Shown here: positions 1 through 8,187 of the stretch, in pieces
How positions within the stretch are numbered: position 1 is the first letter of the stretch
Layout: each line of letters begins with the position of its first letter
Assembly: GCF_947495735.1 (NCBI RefSeq)
Contig: NZ_CANMAA010000002.1
Span: 124,001-188,000, forward strand
Length of the DNA stretch: 64,000 bases
Source: an uncultured Pseudokineococcus sp.
GTDB lineage: Bacteria; Actinomycetota; Actinomycetes; Actinomycetales; Quadrisphaeraceae
Direction of reading: 5' to 3'
Notes under the pieces: model-generated
What the model saw: only the letters and a program-made list of their open reading frames with translations
Told to the model about the DNA's origin: nothing
The model's database searches: none
Program-made: the position numbers and the translations under genes

Positions 1-1
1 G

Positions 2-445
2 GGCTGCGGCTGGGGCGCCCTGTCCCTGGCGATGGCGACCGAGGCGCCGGACGCCGTGGTCTGGGCGGTGGACGTCAGCGCCCGGGCCCTGGACCTGACC
101 CGCCGCAACGCCGAGCGCCTCGGGCTCCCGGGGGTGCGGGCGGTCCTGCCCGAGGACGTCCCCGACGACGTCGTCCTCGCGGCGCTGTGGTCGAACCCGC
201 CGATCCGCGTGGGCAAGGACGCGCTCCACGAGCTGCTGTCGACCTGGCTGCCCCGCCTCGCGCCGGGCGCCGACGCCCACCTGGTCGTCCAGCGCAACCT
301 CGGCGCCGACTCACTCCAGGCGTGGATGTCCGCCCACCTCGGCTCGGTCGTGACCACGTCCCGCGCGGGCAGCGCCAAGGGCTTCCGCGTGCTGCGCTCC
401 CACCGGCTCCCCGGCGCGGCGACGGACGGCGCGCCCGTCGGCTGA
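2..445 (+). CDS. Class I SAM-dependent methyltransferase (RsmC/RlmG-like small domain), 5' end cut off by the window
   Basis: The reading frame is open from base 2. It begins at the SAM-binding motif I (GCGWGALSLA), continues through the acidic loop end (AVDVSA) and has the N-P-P catalytic motif in SNPPIRVGK. N-P-P followed by I/F/Y is typical of amino-group (N6-adenine or N2-guanine) methyltransferases of the MTS family such as RsmC, which modify rRNA. About 147 codons are visible, so the N-terminal half lies outside the window. The substrate cannot be told from this part. It reads toward dapF, which is on the other strand. Confidence 0.8.
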   Translation, partial: GCGWGALSLAMATEAPDAVVWAVDVSARALDLTRRNAERLGLPGVRAVLPEDVPDDVVLAALWSNPPIRVGKDALHELLSTWLPRLAPGADAHLVVQRNLGADSLQAWMSAHLGSVVTTSRAGSAKGFRVLRSHRLPGAATDGAPVG

Positions 446-497
446 CCGGCTCCCCCGTCGGCCGGGGCCCGAGCCCTGCGGAGAGGTGGCCGCGTCG

Positions 498-860
498 TCA
501 GCGCCCGACGACGCGGCGCCGCCGGCGCGAGAGCTCCAGCGCGTGCAGCAGGGCGTCGCGGCGAGCAGCCCGGTCGCTGCCGTCGCGCGGTGCCGGGACC
601 TCCGCAGTGACGGTCCGCACGAGCTCGCGACGGACCACCTGGGTGCTGCGCCCGGGAGCGACGACGCGGCGTCCCACCGGCGGAGCCGGCGGCGCCAGGA
701 CCGGCCCGCCTCCCGCGACCCCGACCGCGCGAGACCTCTCCTGCACCACGCCGACCACGCCCCCTCTGCTGCTCGCACCGGCCCCCCCGGTGCGGCGACG
801 CCCTGCGCCTGGAGACACCTCAGCACCTCTGGGTGACGTTCCGTGGCAGATCGTCATCAC
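498..860 (-). CDS. Hypothetical Arg-rich protein (doubtful)
   Basis: The frame would encode 120 residues. The second half (from about residue 50) has strongly G/C-biased third positions, like the real genes nearby, and ends in a basic tail (ELSRRRRRVVGR). The first 40 codons are less biased (AGA, TCA, GGA), so the true start may be an internal GTG. I recognise no domain. If it is not a gene, the 550 bp between the methyltransferase and dapF hold only the palindrome at 847-866. Confidence 0.35.
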   Translation of the reverse strand: MMTICHGTSPRGAEVSPGAGRRRTGGAGASSRGGVVGVVQERSRAVGVAGGGPVLAPPAPPVGRRVVAPGRSTQVVRRELVRTVTAEVPAPRDGSDRAARRDALLHALELSRRRRRVVGR

Positions 861-866
861 GATCTG
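847..866. repeat. 20-bp palindrome between the methyltransferase gene and dapF
   Basis: Two perfect 8-bp arms (cagatcgt / acgatctg) flank a 4-base centre. It is AT-richer than its surroundings and looks more like an operator than a terminator, because no long GC stem is present. It overlaps the first codons of the doubtful gene at 498-860. Confidence 0.4.
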
Positions 867-998
867 GTCACTCCCCGGAGACGTGCCGCGGTCGTCGCCC
901 GTTCGGGTGACCGGGGGCAGGACGGGCCGGCGTGCGCCGGGTGGACGCGCCGTCCCGGGGGCGACCGACGGGGCGGGTGCGGCGGTGGCGGGGTCTGC

Positions 999-2000
999 TC
1001 AGGCGAGGACGCCGTCGGCGACGAGCTCCGCCGGCCCCGCCAGCTCGACGCGCCCGCCGGGCAGCGCCCGCACGCGCAGGCGCCCACCGGGCACGGCCAC
1101 CTGCCACACGTCCGGGGAGTCGGCCCCGGCCCAGAGGCGGACGGCGAGCGCGGCGGCGCACGCGCCCGTCCCGCAGGAGCGGGTCTCGCCGACGCCGCGC
1201 TCGGAGACGCGCATCAGCAGGGCCCCGACGCCCGGCTCGGGCGCGTCGAGGGGGACGACGATCTCGACGTTGGCGCCCTGCTCGGGCACCGGCTCCACGA
1301 CGGGCGCCTCGACCAGGTCGGCGGCCTCCAGCTCGGCGCGCCCGGTCAGCGCGACGACGACGTGGGGGTTGCCGAGGTCCATCGACAGGCCGGGCCGCGG
1401 CACGCCGTCCAGGCCGCGCACCCCCACGGTCGTGTCGAAGCCGTCGGCGACCGCGGCGTCCCCGCCGGGCACCGTCCACGGGCCCATGTCGACCGCGAAC
1501 CAGCCGGGCCGGCCCTCGTCGTCGAGGGCGGCGCTCACGCGCTTGACGCCGGAGCGGGTGCCCACGGCGAGCTCGCGCCCGTCGGCGAGCTCGGCCGCGT
1601 CCACGAGCCCCTCGCGCAGCAGGTGCGCCACGAGGACGCGGACGCCGTTGCCGCACATCTGGGCCGCGGTGCCGTCGGCGTTGCGGTAGTCCATGAACCA
1701 CGTGGCCGCCGGGTCCTCCGCGAGCGCCGCCGCCCCCTCGGGCAGGGCGTCGCTGCGCACAGCGCGGATCAGCCCGTCGCCGCCGACGCCGGCCCGGCGG
1801 TCGCAGAGCCGGCGGACGTCGGCGTCGGAGAGCGCCAGGGCGCCGTCGGGGTCCGTGACGAGGACGAAGTCGTTCTCCGTGCCGTGGCCCGTGGTGAAGC
1901 GCAGGCCCGCCAGGCGTCCTGCGCCCGGCGCCTCGGGACCCCGCGCAGGGGGCTGCGGGGCGCTGCGGGACGTGGCCTGGGGGTCCGCCGGGGTGCTCAC
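999..2000 (-). CDS. dapF: Diaminopimelate epimerase
   Basis: This enzyme converts LL- to meso-diaminopimelate, the precursor of lysine and of the peptidoglycan cross-link, in the cytoplasm. Both catalytic cysteines are visible: the MCGNG motif in the N-terminal half and SCGTGACA in the C-terminal half. The epimerase fold signatures GTENDF and GGDGL are also present. I chose GTG at 2000 (333 aa) because a TAGCCT hexamer lies 7 nt upstream with no ribosome binding site, which fits a leaderless start. A GTG/ATG six codons further up would lie inside that promoter. About 35 residues of low-complexity Pro/Ala sequence precede the fold. It is followed upstream by miaA, the usual actinobacterial order. 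Confidence 0.95.
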   Translation of the reverse strand: MSTPADPQATSRSAPQPPARGPEAPGAGRLAGLRFTTGHGTENDFVLVTDPDGALALSDADVRRLCDRRAGVGGDGLIRAVRSDALPEGAAALAEDPAATWFMDYRNADGTAAQMCGNGVRVLVAHLLREGLVDAAELADGRELAVGTRSGVKRVSAALDDEGRPGWFAVDMGPWTVPGGDAAVADGFDTTVGVRGLDGVPRPGLSMDLGNPHVVVALTGRAELEAADLVEAPVVEPVPEQGANVEIVVPLDAPEPGVGALLMRVSERGVGETRSCGTGACAAALAVRLWAGADSPDVWQVAVPGGRLRVRALPGGRVELAGPAELVADGVLA

Positions 2001-2007
2001 GGGCCCG

Positions 2008-2013
2008 AGGCTA
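2008..2013 (-). promoter_or_regulatory. -10 element of dapF (leaderless)
   Basis: TAGCCT on the minus strand, 7 nt before the GTG start. There is no clear -35, which is common in actinobacteria. Confidence 0.5.
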
Positions 2014-2064
2014 CGCACCGCGGGGCACCCGGCGAGCCGGCCGCAGGACTCCCGCCGTCTCCGG

Positions 2065-3030
2065 TCAGGCGCGCTGGTGCACGACCGCCAGCGCGCGGGC
2101 GAGCAGGTCCGCCGCGGCGGCGCCGGCGGGCGCGTCGGGGTCGACGTCCAGCCAGTGCAGGCGCGGGTCGCGGCGGAACCAGCTCTCCTGGCGGCGGGCG
2201 AACCGGCGCGTGGCCGCCGCCGTGGCCACCAGCGCGTCCTCCAGCGAGCACTCCCCCGCCAGGTGGTCGAGCACCTGCGCGTAGCCGAGCGCGCGCGAGG
2301 CCGTCCGCCCCTCGCGCAGCCCCTGCTGCTCGAGCGCGCGCACCTCCTCGACCAGGCCGGCGTCCGCCATCCGGCGCACCCGCAGGTCCACGCGCGAGTA
2401 CAGCGCGGCCCGCGGCAGGCGCAGCCCCAGCTGGACGACGGGCTCGACGCCCGGCGGGTGCTCGTACCGCGGCATCGTGGCGCTGAAGGGACGACCCGTC
2501 ACCTCGACGGCCTCCAGCGCCCGCACGACGCGCCGCTCGTTGGCCGCCGGGATGGACGCCGCGGCCGCCGGGTCGAGCGCGGCCAGACGGGCGTGCAGGG
2601 CGGCGCTGCCGACGCGGGCGGCCTCGGCCTCCCACCGCGCCCGCACCACCGGGTCCGTCCCGGGGAAGTCCAGGGCGTCCAGGACGGCGCGCACGTACAG
2701 GCCGCTGCCGCCGACCAGCACCGGCACGAGCCCGCGGGCGCGCACGTCGGCGACGGCCGCGCGCGCCGCGCCCTGGTAGGCGAAGACGCTCGCGTCGTCG
2801 CGCAGGTCGAGGACGTCGAGCAGGTGGTGCGGGACGCCCCGCCGCTCGGCGACGGACAGCTTCGCCGTGCCCACGTCCATGCCGCGGTAGAGCTGCGAGG
2901 CGTCGGCGTTGACGACCTCGCCCCCCAGGGCCAGCGCGAGCGCTGTCCCCAGGTCGGACTTGCCCGTCGCGGTCGGCCCCACGACCGCCACGAGCGGCGG
3001 CTGGGCGCCCCCCGGGACCTCCGCGCTCAC
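2065..3030 (-). CDS. miaA: tRNA dimethylallyltransferase
   Basis: MiaA transfers a dimethylallyl group to N6 of A37 in tRNAs reading UNN codons. MiaB, encoded at 3972-5561, then adds the methylthio group, so both steps of ms2i6A synthesis are encoded here. The P-loop GPTATGKS lies near residue 20, followed by the DASQLYRGMDVGTAK substrate motif. The C-terminal part carries the basic RRFARRQ-SWFRRD segment that grips tRNA. At 321 aa the length is normal. GTG at 3030 is preceded by GGGAGGG at ribosome-binding distance. dapF lies 64 bp downstream. Confidence 0.96.
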   Translation of the reverse strand: MSAEVPGGAQPPLVAVVGPTATGKSDLGTALALALGGEVVNADASQLYRGMDVGTAKLSVAERRGVPHHLLDVLDLRDDASVFAYQGAARAAVADVRARGLVPVLVGGSGLYVRAVLDALDFPGTDPVVRARWEAEAARVGSAALHARLAALDPAAAASIPAANERRVVRALEAVEVTGRPFSATMPRYEHPPGVEPVVQLGLRLPRAALYSRVDLRVRRMADAGLVEEVRALEQQGLREGRTASRALGYAQVLDHLAGECSLEDALVATAAATRRFARRQESWFRRDPRLHWLDVDPDAPAGAAAADLLARALAVVHQRA

Positions 3031-3163
3031 CGCAGGACCCTCCCACAGGGACCCGACGGCGCACCGGGGCCGCCCCGTGGCCGGTCGCCCGCCGGGCCCG
3101 GGTCACCGACGGCATCCCCGCAGGTGCGGGCGGTGCGCCGGGGCGGTGGTTGGATCGACGGCG

Positions 3164-3925
3164 ATGAGTCCCCTCGAGTTCGCCCTGCTGGTGCTCGCGG
3201 GCGTCGGGGGCGGGCTCGTCGGCTCGGTCGTCGGCCTCGCCTCGCTCGTCACCTACCCCGCGCTGCTGGCCGCCGGTCTCGCGCCGGTCACCGCCAACGT
3301 CACGAACACCGTGGCCCTGGTCGCCTCGGGCGTCGGCTCGGCGCTCAGCTCCCGTCCCGAGCTCAGCGGCCAGCGGGCGCGGCTGGTGCGGCTCGCGCCC
3401 GTCTTCGCCGTGGGCGGTCTGGCGGGTGCGGTGCTGCTCGTGACGACGCCGGGCGAGGTCTTCGAGCGCGTCGTGCCGTTCCTCGTCGGCGGGGCGTCGG
3501 TGCTCATGCTGCTCCAGCCCCGCCTGCGGGCCCTGATGCGCCGCCCCGCCGCCCCCGACGACGCGCCCGAGTCACGGCTCGCCCTGGGCGGCCTGTTCCT
3601 CGTCGCGGTCTACGGCGGCTACTTCGGCGCCGCGGCCGGCGTGATCATCCCGGTGCTGCTGGGCTTCGTCCTCGACACGACGATCCAGCGCCTGGTGGCG
3701 CTGAAGAACATCCTGCTGATGGTCAGCAACCTCGTCGCGGCGGCGCTCTTCCTCGCCCTCGGGATGGTCGACCTGCTCGCGGCCCTGCCGCTCGCCCTGG
3801 GGATCCTCGTCGGCGGCTGGGTCGGGCCGATCGTCGCCCGGCACCTGCCGCAGACGCTGCTTCGGGCCGTCATCGGCGTCGCCGGCCTCGGCCTCGCCGT
3901 GCGGCTGTGGGTGACCGCCGGCTGA
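3164..3925 (+). CDS. TauE/SafE family membrane permease
   Basis: The product (253 aa) is almost entirely hydrophobic, with about eight membrane helices in two homologous halves, as in the sulfite exporter TauE/SafE family. Typical signatures are the glycine-rich first helix (GVGGGLVGSVVG), the P-A-L-L-A-AGL-P-V-T-A-N-V-T-N-T segment, and the second-half repeat beginning GGYFGAAAGVIIP...ALKNILLMVSNL. Members export or import sulfite, sulfonates or other organic anions. The substrate is not known here. ATG at 3164 has no ribosome binding site, but TTGGAT lies 8 nt upstream. It stands alone between miaA and miaB, which are both on the other strand. Confidence 0.9.
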   Translation: MSPLEFALLVLAGVGGGLVGSVVGLASLVTYPALLAAGLAPVTANVTNTVALVASGVGSALSSRPELSGQRARLVRLAPVFAVGGLAGAVLLVTTPGEVFERVVPFLVGGASVLMLLQPRLRALMRRPAAPDDAPESRLALGGLFLVAVYGGYFGAAAGVIIPVLLGFVLDTTIQRLVALKNILLMVSNLVAAALFLALGMVDLLAALPLALGILVGGWVGPIVARHLPQTLLRAVIGVAGLGLAVRLWVTAG

Positions 3926-3949
3926 CGGCGCGTCCCGCTTGCGGCAGGA

Positions 3950-3966
3950 CGGCGCCAGCGGCGCCG
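3950..3966. terminator. Short GC hairpin between convergent tauE-like gene and miaB
   Basis: Seven-bp arms (cggcgcc / ggcgccg) around a 3-nt loop, placed between two converging stop codons. There is no T tract, as is usual for actinobacterial terminators. Confidence 0.4.
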
Positions 3967-3971
3967 GGGCG

Positions 3972-5561
3972 TCAGTGCCGCAGACCGGGCAGGCCGAGGG
4001 CGACGGGCGCCCCGGCCGCTCGCGGGGCCGCACCGGCCGGCGCGGGCACGCCGCACGAGGCCGCCTGGCGCCGGTCCCAGGCGTCCCCGGCGCGGGTGCG
4101 CCGCAGCGAGTGCACCGGGGGCGCGCCCTGGGCGGCCAGCTCCGGCCCGACGCCCACGGACGGGTCGGCGACGAGGTGGTGCGGGGCCGCGTAGGTCACG
4201 CGCGCCGTCACCATGTCGCCGGGTCGCGGGACCTCGGCCCCCTCGGGCAGCGCGACGTGCACGAGCCGGTTGTCGGGCGCGCGGCCCGAGATCCGCGCCG
4301 TCGCGCCGTCCTTGCGCCCCTCGCCGACCGAGACCATCACCTCGACCTCGCGGCCCACCTGGGTCCTGCTCTCGTCCCAGCTGATCTGCTCCTGCAGCGC
4401 GACGAGGCGCTCGAAGCGCTCCTGGACCACGGCCTTGGGCACCTGGTCCTCCATCGTCGCGGCGGGCGTGCCCGGGCGCGGGGAGTACTGGAACGTGAAG
4501 GCCTGGGCGAAGCGGGACGCCGCGACGACGTCGAGCGTGGCCTGGAAGTCCTCCTCCGTCTCCCCCGGGAAGCCGACGATGAGGTCGGTGGAGATGGCCG
4601 CGTCCGGCATCGCGGCGCGCACGCGGTCGAGGATCCCCAGGAAGCGGCTGCTGCGGTAGGAGCGGCGCATCGCGCGCAGCACGCGGTCCGAGCCCGCCTG
4701 CAGCGGCATGTGCAGCTGCGGCATCACGTTCGGCGTCTCGGCCATCGCGGCGATGACGTCGTCGGTGAAGGACGCCGGGTGCGGGCTCGTGAAGCGCACG
4801 CGCTCGAGGCCCTCGACGTCCCCGCAGGCGCGCAGCAGCTTGGCGAAGGCGCCGCGGTCCCCCAGCTCGATGCCGTAGGTGTTGACGTTCTGGCCCAGCA
4901 GCGTGACCTCGACGGCGCCGTCGTCCACGAGCGCCTGCACCTCGGCGAGGACGTCCCCGGGGCGGCGGTCCTTCTCGGTGCCGCGCAGCGCGGGGACGAT
5001 GCAGAAGGTGCACGTGTTGGTGCAGCCGACGCTGATGGACACCCACCCCGAGGCCGCGGAGTCCCGCTTGGTCGGCAGCGTGGAGGGGAAGACCTCGAGC
5101 GACTCGAGGATCTCGACCTCGGCGCGGCGGTTGTGCGCGGCGCGCTCGAGCAGCGCCGGCAGCGACCCGATGTTGTGGGTGCCGAAGACGACGTCCACCC
5201 AGGGGGCCTTGGCGACGATCGTCGAGCGGTCCTTCTGCGCCAGGCACCCGCCGACGGCGATCTGCATGCCCGGGCGCGAGGCCTTGACCGGCGCGAGCTG
5301 GCCGAGGTTGCCGTAGAGCTTGTTGTCCGCGTTCTCGCGCACCGCGCACGTGTTGAACACCACGACGTCCGCCGCCTCGGGGCGCTCCCCCGCCGGCAGC
5401 GGCGCGTAGCCGGCCGCCTCGAGCGAGCCGGCCAGGCGCTCGGAGTCGTGGACGTTCATCTGGCAGCCGAAGGTGCGCACCGCGTACGTGCGGCCCGCGG
5501 GGGCGGTCGTGGCCTCCGACGCGGCGGGGGCGGCGGTGGGGGCGTCAGCGGTGGCAGTCAT
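3972..5561 (-). CDS. miaB: tRNA-2-methylthio-N6-dimethylallyladenosine synthase
   Basis: This radical-SAM enzyme inserts sulfur at C2 of i6A37 in tRNA. The N-terminal UPF0004 domain supplies three cysteines for the auxiliary Fe-S cluster (FGCQMN, NTCAVRE, GGCLAQ). The radical-SAM CxxxCxxC motif follows (CTNTCTFC, near residue 180), and a TRAM RNA-binding domain lies near residue 400. The remaining C-terminal tail of about 80 residues is a low-complexity extension not needed for activity. ATG at 5561 follows a TACCCT hexamer by 9 nt, so the transcript has almost no leader. It is divergent from the glutamate transporter, as in other actinobacteria. Confidence 0.96.
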   Translation of the reverse strand: MTATADAPTAAPAASEATTAPAGRTYAVRTFGCQMNVHDSERLAGSLEAAGYAPLPAGERPEAADVVVFNTCAVRENADNKLYGNLGQLAPVKASRPGMQIAVGGCLAQKDRSTIVAKAPWVDVVFGTHNIGSLPALLERAAHNRRAEVEILESLEVFPSTLPTKRDSAASGWVSISVGCTNTCTFCIVPALRGTEKDRRPGDVLAEVQALVDDGAVEVTLLGQNVNTYGIELGDRGAFAKLLRACGDVEGLERVRFTSPHPASFTDDVIAAMAETPNVMPQLHMPLQAGSDRVLRAMRRSYRSSRFLGILDRVRAAMPDAAISTDLIVGFPGETEEDFQATLDVVAASRFAQAFTFQYSPRPGTPAATMEDQVPKAVVQERFERLVALQEQISWDESRTQVGREVEVMVSVGEGRKDGATARISGRAPDNRLVHVALPEGAEVPRPGDMVTARVTYAAPHHLVADPSVGVGPELAAQGAPPVHSLRRTRAGDAWDRRQAASCGVPAPAGAAPRAAGAPVALGLPGLRH

Positions 5562-5570
5562 GGCGGCACC

Positions 5571-5576
5571 AGGGTA
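5571..5576 (-). promoter_or_regulatory. -10 element of miaB
   Basis: TACCCT on the minus strand, 9 nt upstream of the ATG. The predicted transcript start is within 3 nt of the start codon. Confidence 0.45.
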
Positions 5577-5649
5577 CGGCGGCTCGTCACGATGCCGTCA
5601 CGACGCCTCCGCCTCGCGCGCCGCTGCCCTGCGGCCGCGGCGGCGCGGT

Positions 5650-5655
5650 TATGTT
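5650..5655 (+). promoter_or_regulatory. -10 element of the gluABCD-type operon
   Basis: TATGTT ends 7 nt before the GTG at 5663. It overlaps an in-frame ATG at 5651, which argues against that upstream ATG as the true start. Confidence 0.5.
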
Positions 5656-5662
5656 GCGCCGC

Positions 5663-6445
5663 GTGACCACTCCCGAGGGCGGGGCGACCGGCCGGACGCC
5701 CACCAGCCGCGAGCCTCTCGTCGTCATGTCCGGCGTCGACAAGCACTTCGGCGACCTGCACGTGCTGAAGGGCGTCGACCTCGTCGTCGGCCGCGGCGAG
5801 GTGCTCGTCGTGATCGGCCCCTCCGGGTCCGGCAAGTCGACGCTGTGCCGCACGATCAACCGCCTCGAGAGCATCGACGGCGGGTCGATCACCATCGACG
5901 GCGCCGAGCTGCCCGCCGAGGGCAAGGAGCTCGCCCGGCTGCGTTCCGACGTCGGCATGGTCTTCCAGTCGTTCAACCTCTTCGCGCACAAGACGGTCCT
6001 CGAGAACGTCACCCTGGGCCCGACGAAGGTGCGCGGGGTCAAGAAGGCGGACGCGGACCGGCGCGGGCGCGAGCTGCTGGAGCGGGTCGGCGTCGGCCAC
6101 CAGGCCGACAAGTACCCGGCGCAGCTGTCCGGGGGCCAGCAGCAGCGCGTCGCCATCGCGCGGGCCCTGGCCATGGAGCCGAAGGTCATCCTCTTCGACG
6201 AGCCGACGTCGGCCCTCGACCCGGAGATGATCAGCGAGGTCCTCGACGTCATGACCGACCTGGCGACGAGCGGCATGACGATGGTCGTCGTGACCCACGA
6301 GATGGGGTTCGCCCGCAAGGCCGCCGACCGGGTCGTGTTCATGGCCGACGGCGAGCTCGTGGAGCAGGCCGACCCCGAGACGTTCTTCACCGCGCCGAGG
6401 TCGCCGCGGGCCCAGGACTTCCTCTCGAAGATCTTCACCCACTGA
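5663..6445 (+). CDS. gluA: Glutamate/polar amino-acid ABC transporter, ATPase subunit
   Basis: The 260-aa nucleotide-binding subunit belongs to a PAAT-family importer. It shows Walker A (GPSGSGKST), Q-loop (VFQSFNLF), ABC signature (LSGGQQQR), Walker B (VILFDEP) and the H-switch (VTHEMGF) in the expected order. Residues 1-20 form a variable leader before VVMSGVDKHFG, so ATG 5726 is an alternative start. It heads an operon with a binding lipoprotein and two permeases. That order matches gluABCD of Corynebacterium, which also lies beside miaB. The symbol is given on that basis, although the transported amino acid is not proven. Confidence 0.93.
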   Translation: MTTPEGGATGRTPTSREPLVVMSGVDKHFGDLHVLKGVDLVVGRGEVLVVIGPSGSGKSTLCRTINRLESIDGGSITIDGAELPAEGKELARLRSDVGMVFQSFNLFAHKTVLENVTLGPTKVRGVKKADADRRGRELLERVGVGHQADKYPAQLSGGQQQRVAIARALAMEPKVILFDEPTSALDPEMISEVLDVMTDLATSGMTMVVVTHEMGFARKAADRVVFMADGELVEQADPETFFTAPRSPRAQDFLSKIFTH

Positions 6446-6513
6446 CCAGCCCCACCAGCACGTCCCGGGACCCGCGACCAGCGGGGCCGGCCACCGACCG
6501 GAGGAGACCCCCC

Positions 6514-7416
6514 GTGCGCACCCGATCCCTGACCCTCGCCGCCGGCCTCGCGACCGGCGCCCTCGTCCTCGCCGGCTGCGGCGGCGACGACTCCGGCTCC
6601 GGCGGCTCGGAGACCGAGCCCACCGTGGCGGAGGCCCCGGAGTTCGCCGAGGGCACGACCATGGCCGAGATCGCCGAGGCCGGGTCCATGACCATCGGGA
6701 CGAAGTTCGACCAGCCGGGCTTCGGCCTCCAGGGCCTCGACGAGACGCCGGACGGCTTCGACGTCCGCATCGCCGAGTACATCGCCGGCCAGATGGGCAT
6801 CGCCCCCGAGGACATCACCTGGACGGAGGCCCCCAGCGCGCAGCGCGAGGAGCTCCTCGAGAACGGCGACGTCGAGATGGTCGTGGCGACGTACACGATC
6901 AACGACGAGCGCCGCGAGCGCATCACCTTCGCCGGGCCCTACTACGTGGCCGGCCAGCAGATCCTCGTGGCCTCGGACAACGACGTCATCGCCGGCCCCG
7001 AGGACCTGGCGGACAACCCCGACCAGGTCGTGTGCTCGGTCACCGGCTCGACCCCCGCGGAGAACATCCGCGAGTACCTGGCGAGCCCCGGCCAGCTCGT
7101 CGAGTTCGGCATCTACGACGACTGCATCTCCGCGCTCGACAACGGGCAGGTGCAGGCCGTCACCACGGACAACGTCATCCTCACGGGCTTCGTCGCGGGC
7201 TCCGAGGGCGCCTACAAGCTCGTCGGCGAGCAGTTCACCGAGGAGCCGTACGGCATCGGGATCGAGAAGGGCGACGTCGAGTTCTGCGAGTTCGTCAACG
7301 AGGCGCTCCAGGAGGCTGCGGACTCCGGGTACTACGAGGAGGCCTGGACGGCGACGGCGGGCCAGTTCGAGGGCACCGAGGTCCCCGACCTGCCCGAGCC
7401 CGACGAGTGCGTGTGA
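6514..7416 (+). CDS. gluB: Glutamate-binding lipoprotein of ABC transporter
   Basis: The extracytoplasmic solute-binding protein (family 3, 300 aa) delivers substrate to the permeases encoded downstream. A signal peptide ends in the lipobox VLAGC near residue 24, so it is lipid-anchored. A Gly/Ser/Glu linker follows, then the two-lobed fold (TIGTKFDQPGFG...GFDVRIAEYIAG; YYVAGQQILV). The substrate loop F-D-Q-P and the FDVRIA segment are typical of glutamate/aspartate binders. GTG at 6514 has GGAGGAG at 6500-6506. Nothing suggests a separate promoter in the 68 bp after gluA. Confidence 0.93.
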   Translation: MRTRSLTLAAGLATGALVLAGCGGDDSGSGGSETEPTVAEAPEFAEGTTMAEIAEAGSMTIGTKFDQPGFGLQGLDETPDGFDVRIAEYIAGQMGIAPEDITWTEAPSAQREELLENGDVEMVVATYTINDERRERITFAGPYYVAGQQILVASDNDVIAGPEDLADNPDQVVCSVTGSTPAENIREYLASPGQLVEFGIYDDCISALDNGQVQAVTTDNVILTGFVAGSEGAYKLVGEQFTEEPYGIGIEKGDVEFCEFVNEALQEAADSGYYEEAWTATAGQFEGTEVPDLPEPDECV

Positions 7417-7464
7417 CGGACGACCGCCTGACGGCCTGAGGGCCCGCGACGGCGGAGCCGTCCT

Positions 7465-7499
7465 CGGGGCGGACGGGGATCCCGTCCTCGTCCGCCCCG
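7465..7499 (+). promoter_or_regulatory. Stem-loop between gluB and gluC
   Basis: Ten-bp outer arms (cggggcggac / gtccgccccg), with an inner ggga/tccc pairing, lie in the 117-bp gap between the binding-protein and permease genes. Such hairpins in ABC operons often stop part of the transcription or protect the upstream mRNA, so the binding protein is made in excess. Which one applies here is inference. Confidence 0.5.
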
Positions 7500-7533
7500 C
7501 TGCTGTGCCTGGACAACGACCTCGGAGGTGGGC

Positions 7534-8187
7534 GTGGAGCCCGTGCTCGACAACCTCGACCTGTACGTCTCGGGGTTCTGGCGGTCCCTGGAGATCGTCC
7601 TGTGGGCCGCTGCCGGCTCGCTCGCGCTGGGGATCCTGCTGGCGGCCTTCCGGGTCTCGCCCGTCCCGGTGCTCCAGCGGCTCGGGGCCCTCTACGTCGC
7701 GACCATCCGCAACACGCCCCTGACGATCGTGCTGTTCTTCTTCGCGTTCGGGGTGCCCGCGGCCTTCGGCGTGACCTGGGACTTCTTCGCGCTCGGGACC
7801 GTCGGCCTCGTGGTGTACACGGCGGCCTTCGTGTGCGAGAGCGTGCGCAGCGGCGTCAACGCCGTGGACGCGGGGCAGGCGGAGGCGGCGCGAGCTCTCG
7901 GGCTGACCTTCCGGCAGAACCTCTCCCTCGTCGTCCTCCCGCAGGCGCTGCGGACCGTGGTACCGCCGACCGGGAGCGTCATCATCGCCATGATCAAGAA
8001 CAGCGCGGTCGTCGGCGCCATCGGGGTGTCGGGCGACCTCTTCAGCGCCTACCGCCGCATGGCGAGCGCCTTGGGCTACGAGCGGCTGCCCTCCATCGCC
8101 GGGACGGCGGTCGGCTTCCTCGTCATGACCCTGACCGCGGGCGCGATCCTCATGGTCGTCGAGCGCCGGATGGCGGTGTCGCGGTGA
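7534..8187 (+). CDS. gluC: Glutamate ABC transporter permease
   Basis: The 217-aa inner-membrane subunit has about five helices and the EAA loop that contacts the ATPase (GQAEAARALGLTFRQNLSLVVLP, near residue 115). GTG 7534 is preferred over GTG 7528 because GGAGG at 7524-7528 is then 5 nt away. At 7528 the start codon would overlap it. The stop overlaps the gluD start (GTGA), indicating translational coupling. Confidence 0.93.
   Translation: MEPVLDNLDLYVSGFWRSLEIVLWAAAGSLALGILLAAFRVSPVPVLQRLGALYVATIRNTPLTIVLFFFAFGVPAAFGVTWDFFALGTVGLVVYTAAFVCESVRSGVNAVDAGQAEAARALGLTFRQNLSLVVLPQALRTVVPPTGSVIIAMIKNSAVVGAIGVSGDLFSAYRRMASALGYERLPSIAGTAVGFLVMTLTAGAILMVVERRMAVSR

Noticed and set aside
843-2486. 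Very long open frames opposite dapF and miaA
   Set aside because: They are mirror frames of real genes in very GC-rich DNA. Their translations are Arg/Ala/Pro/Gly runs without domains, and dapF and miaA explain the bases.
5651-5653. ATG 5651 as the gluA start
   Set aside because: It lies inside the TATGTT -10 hexamer, so it would not be in the transcript. GTG 5663 fits the 7-nt spacing.
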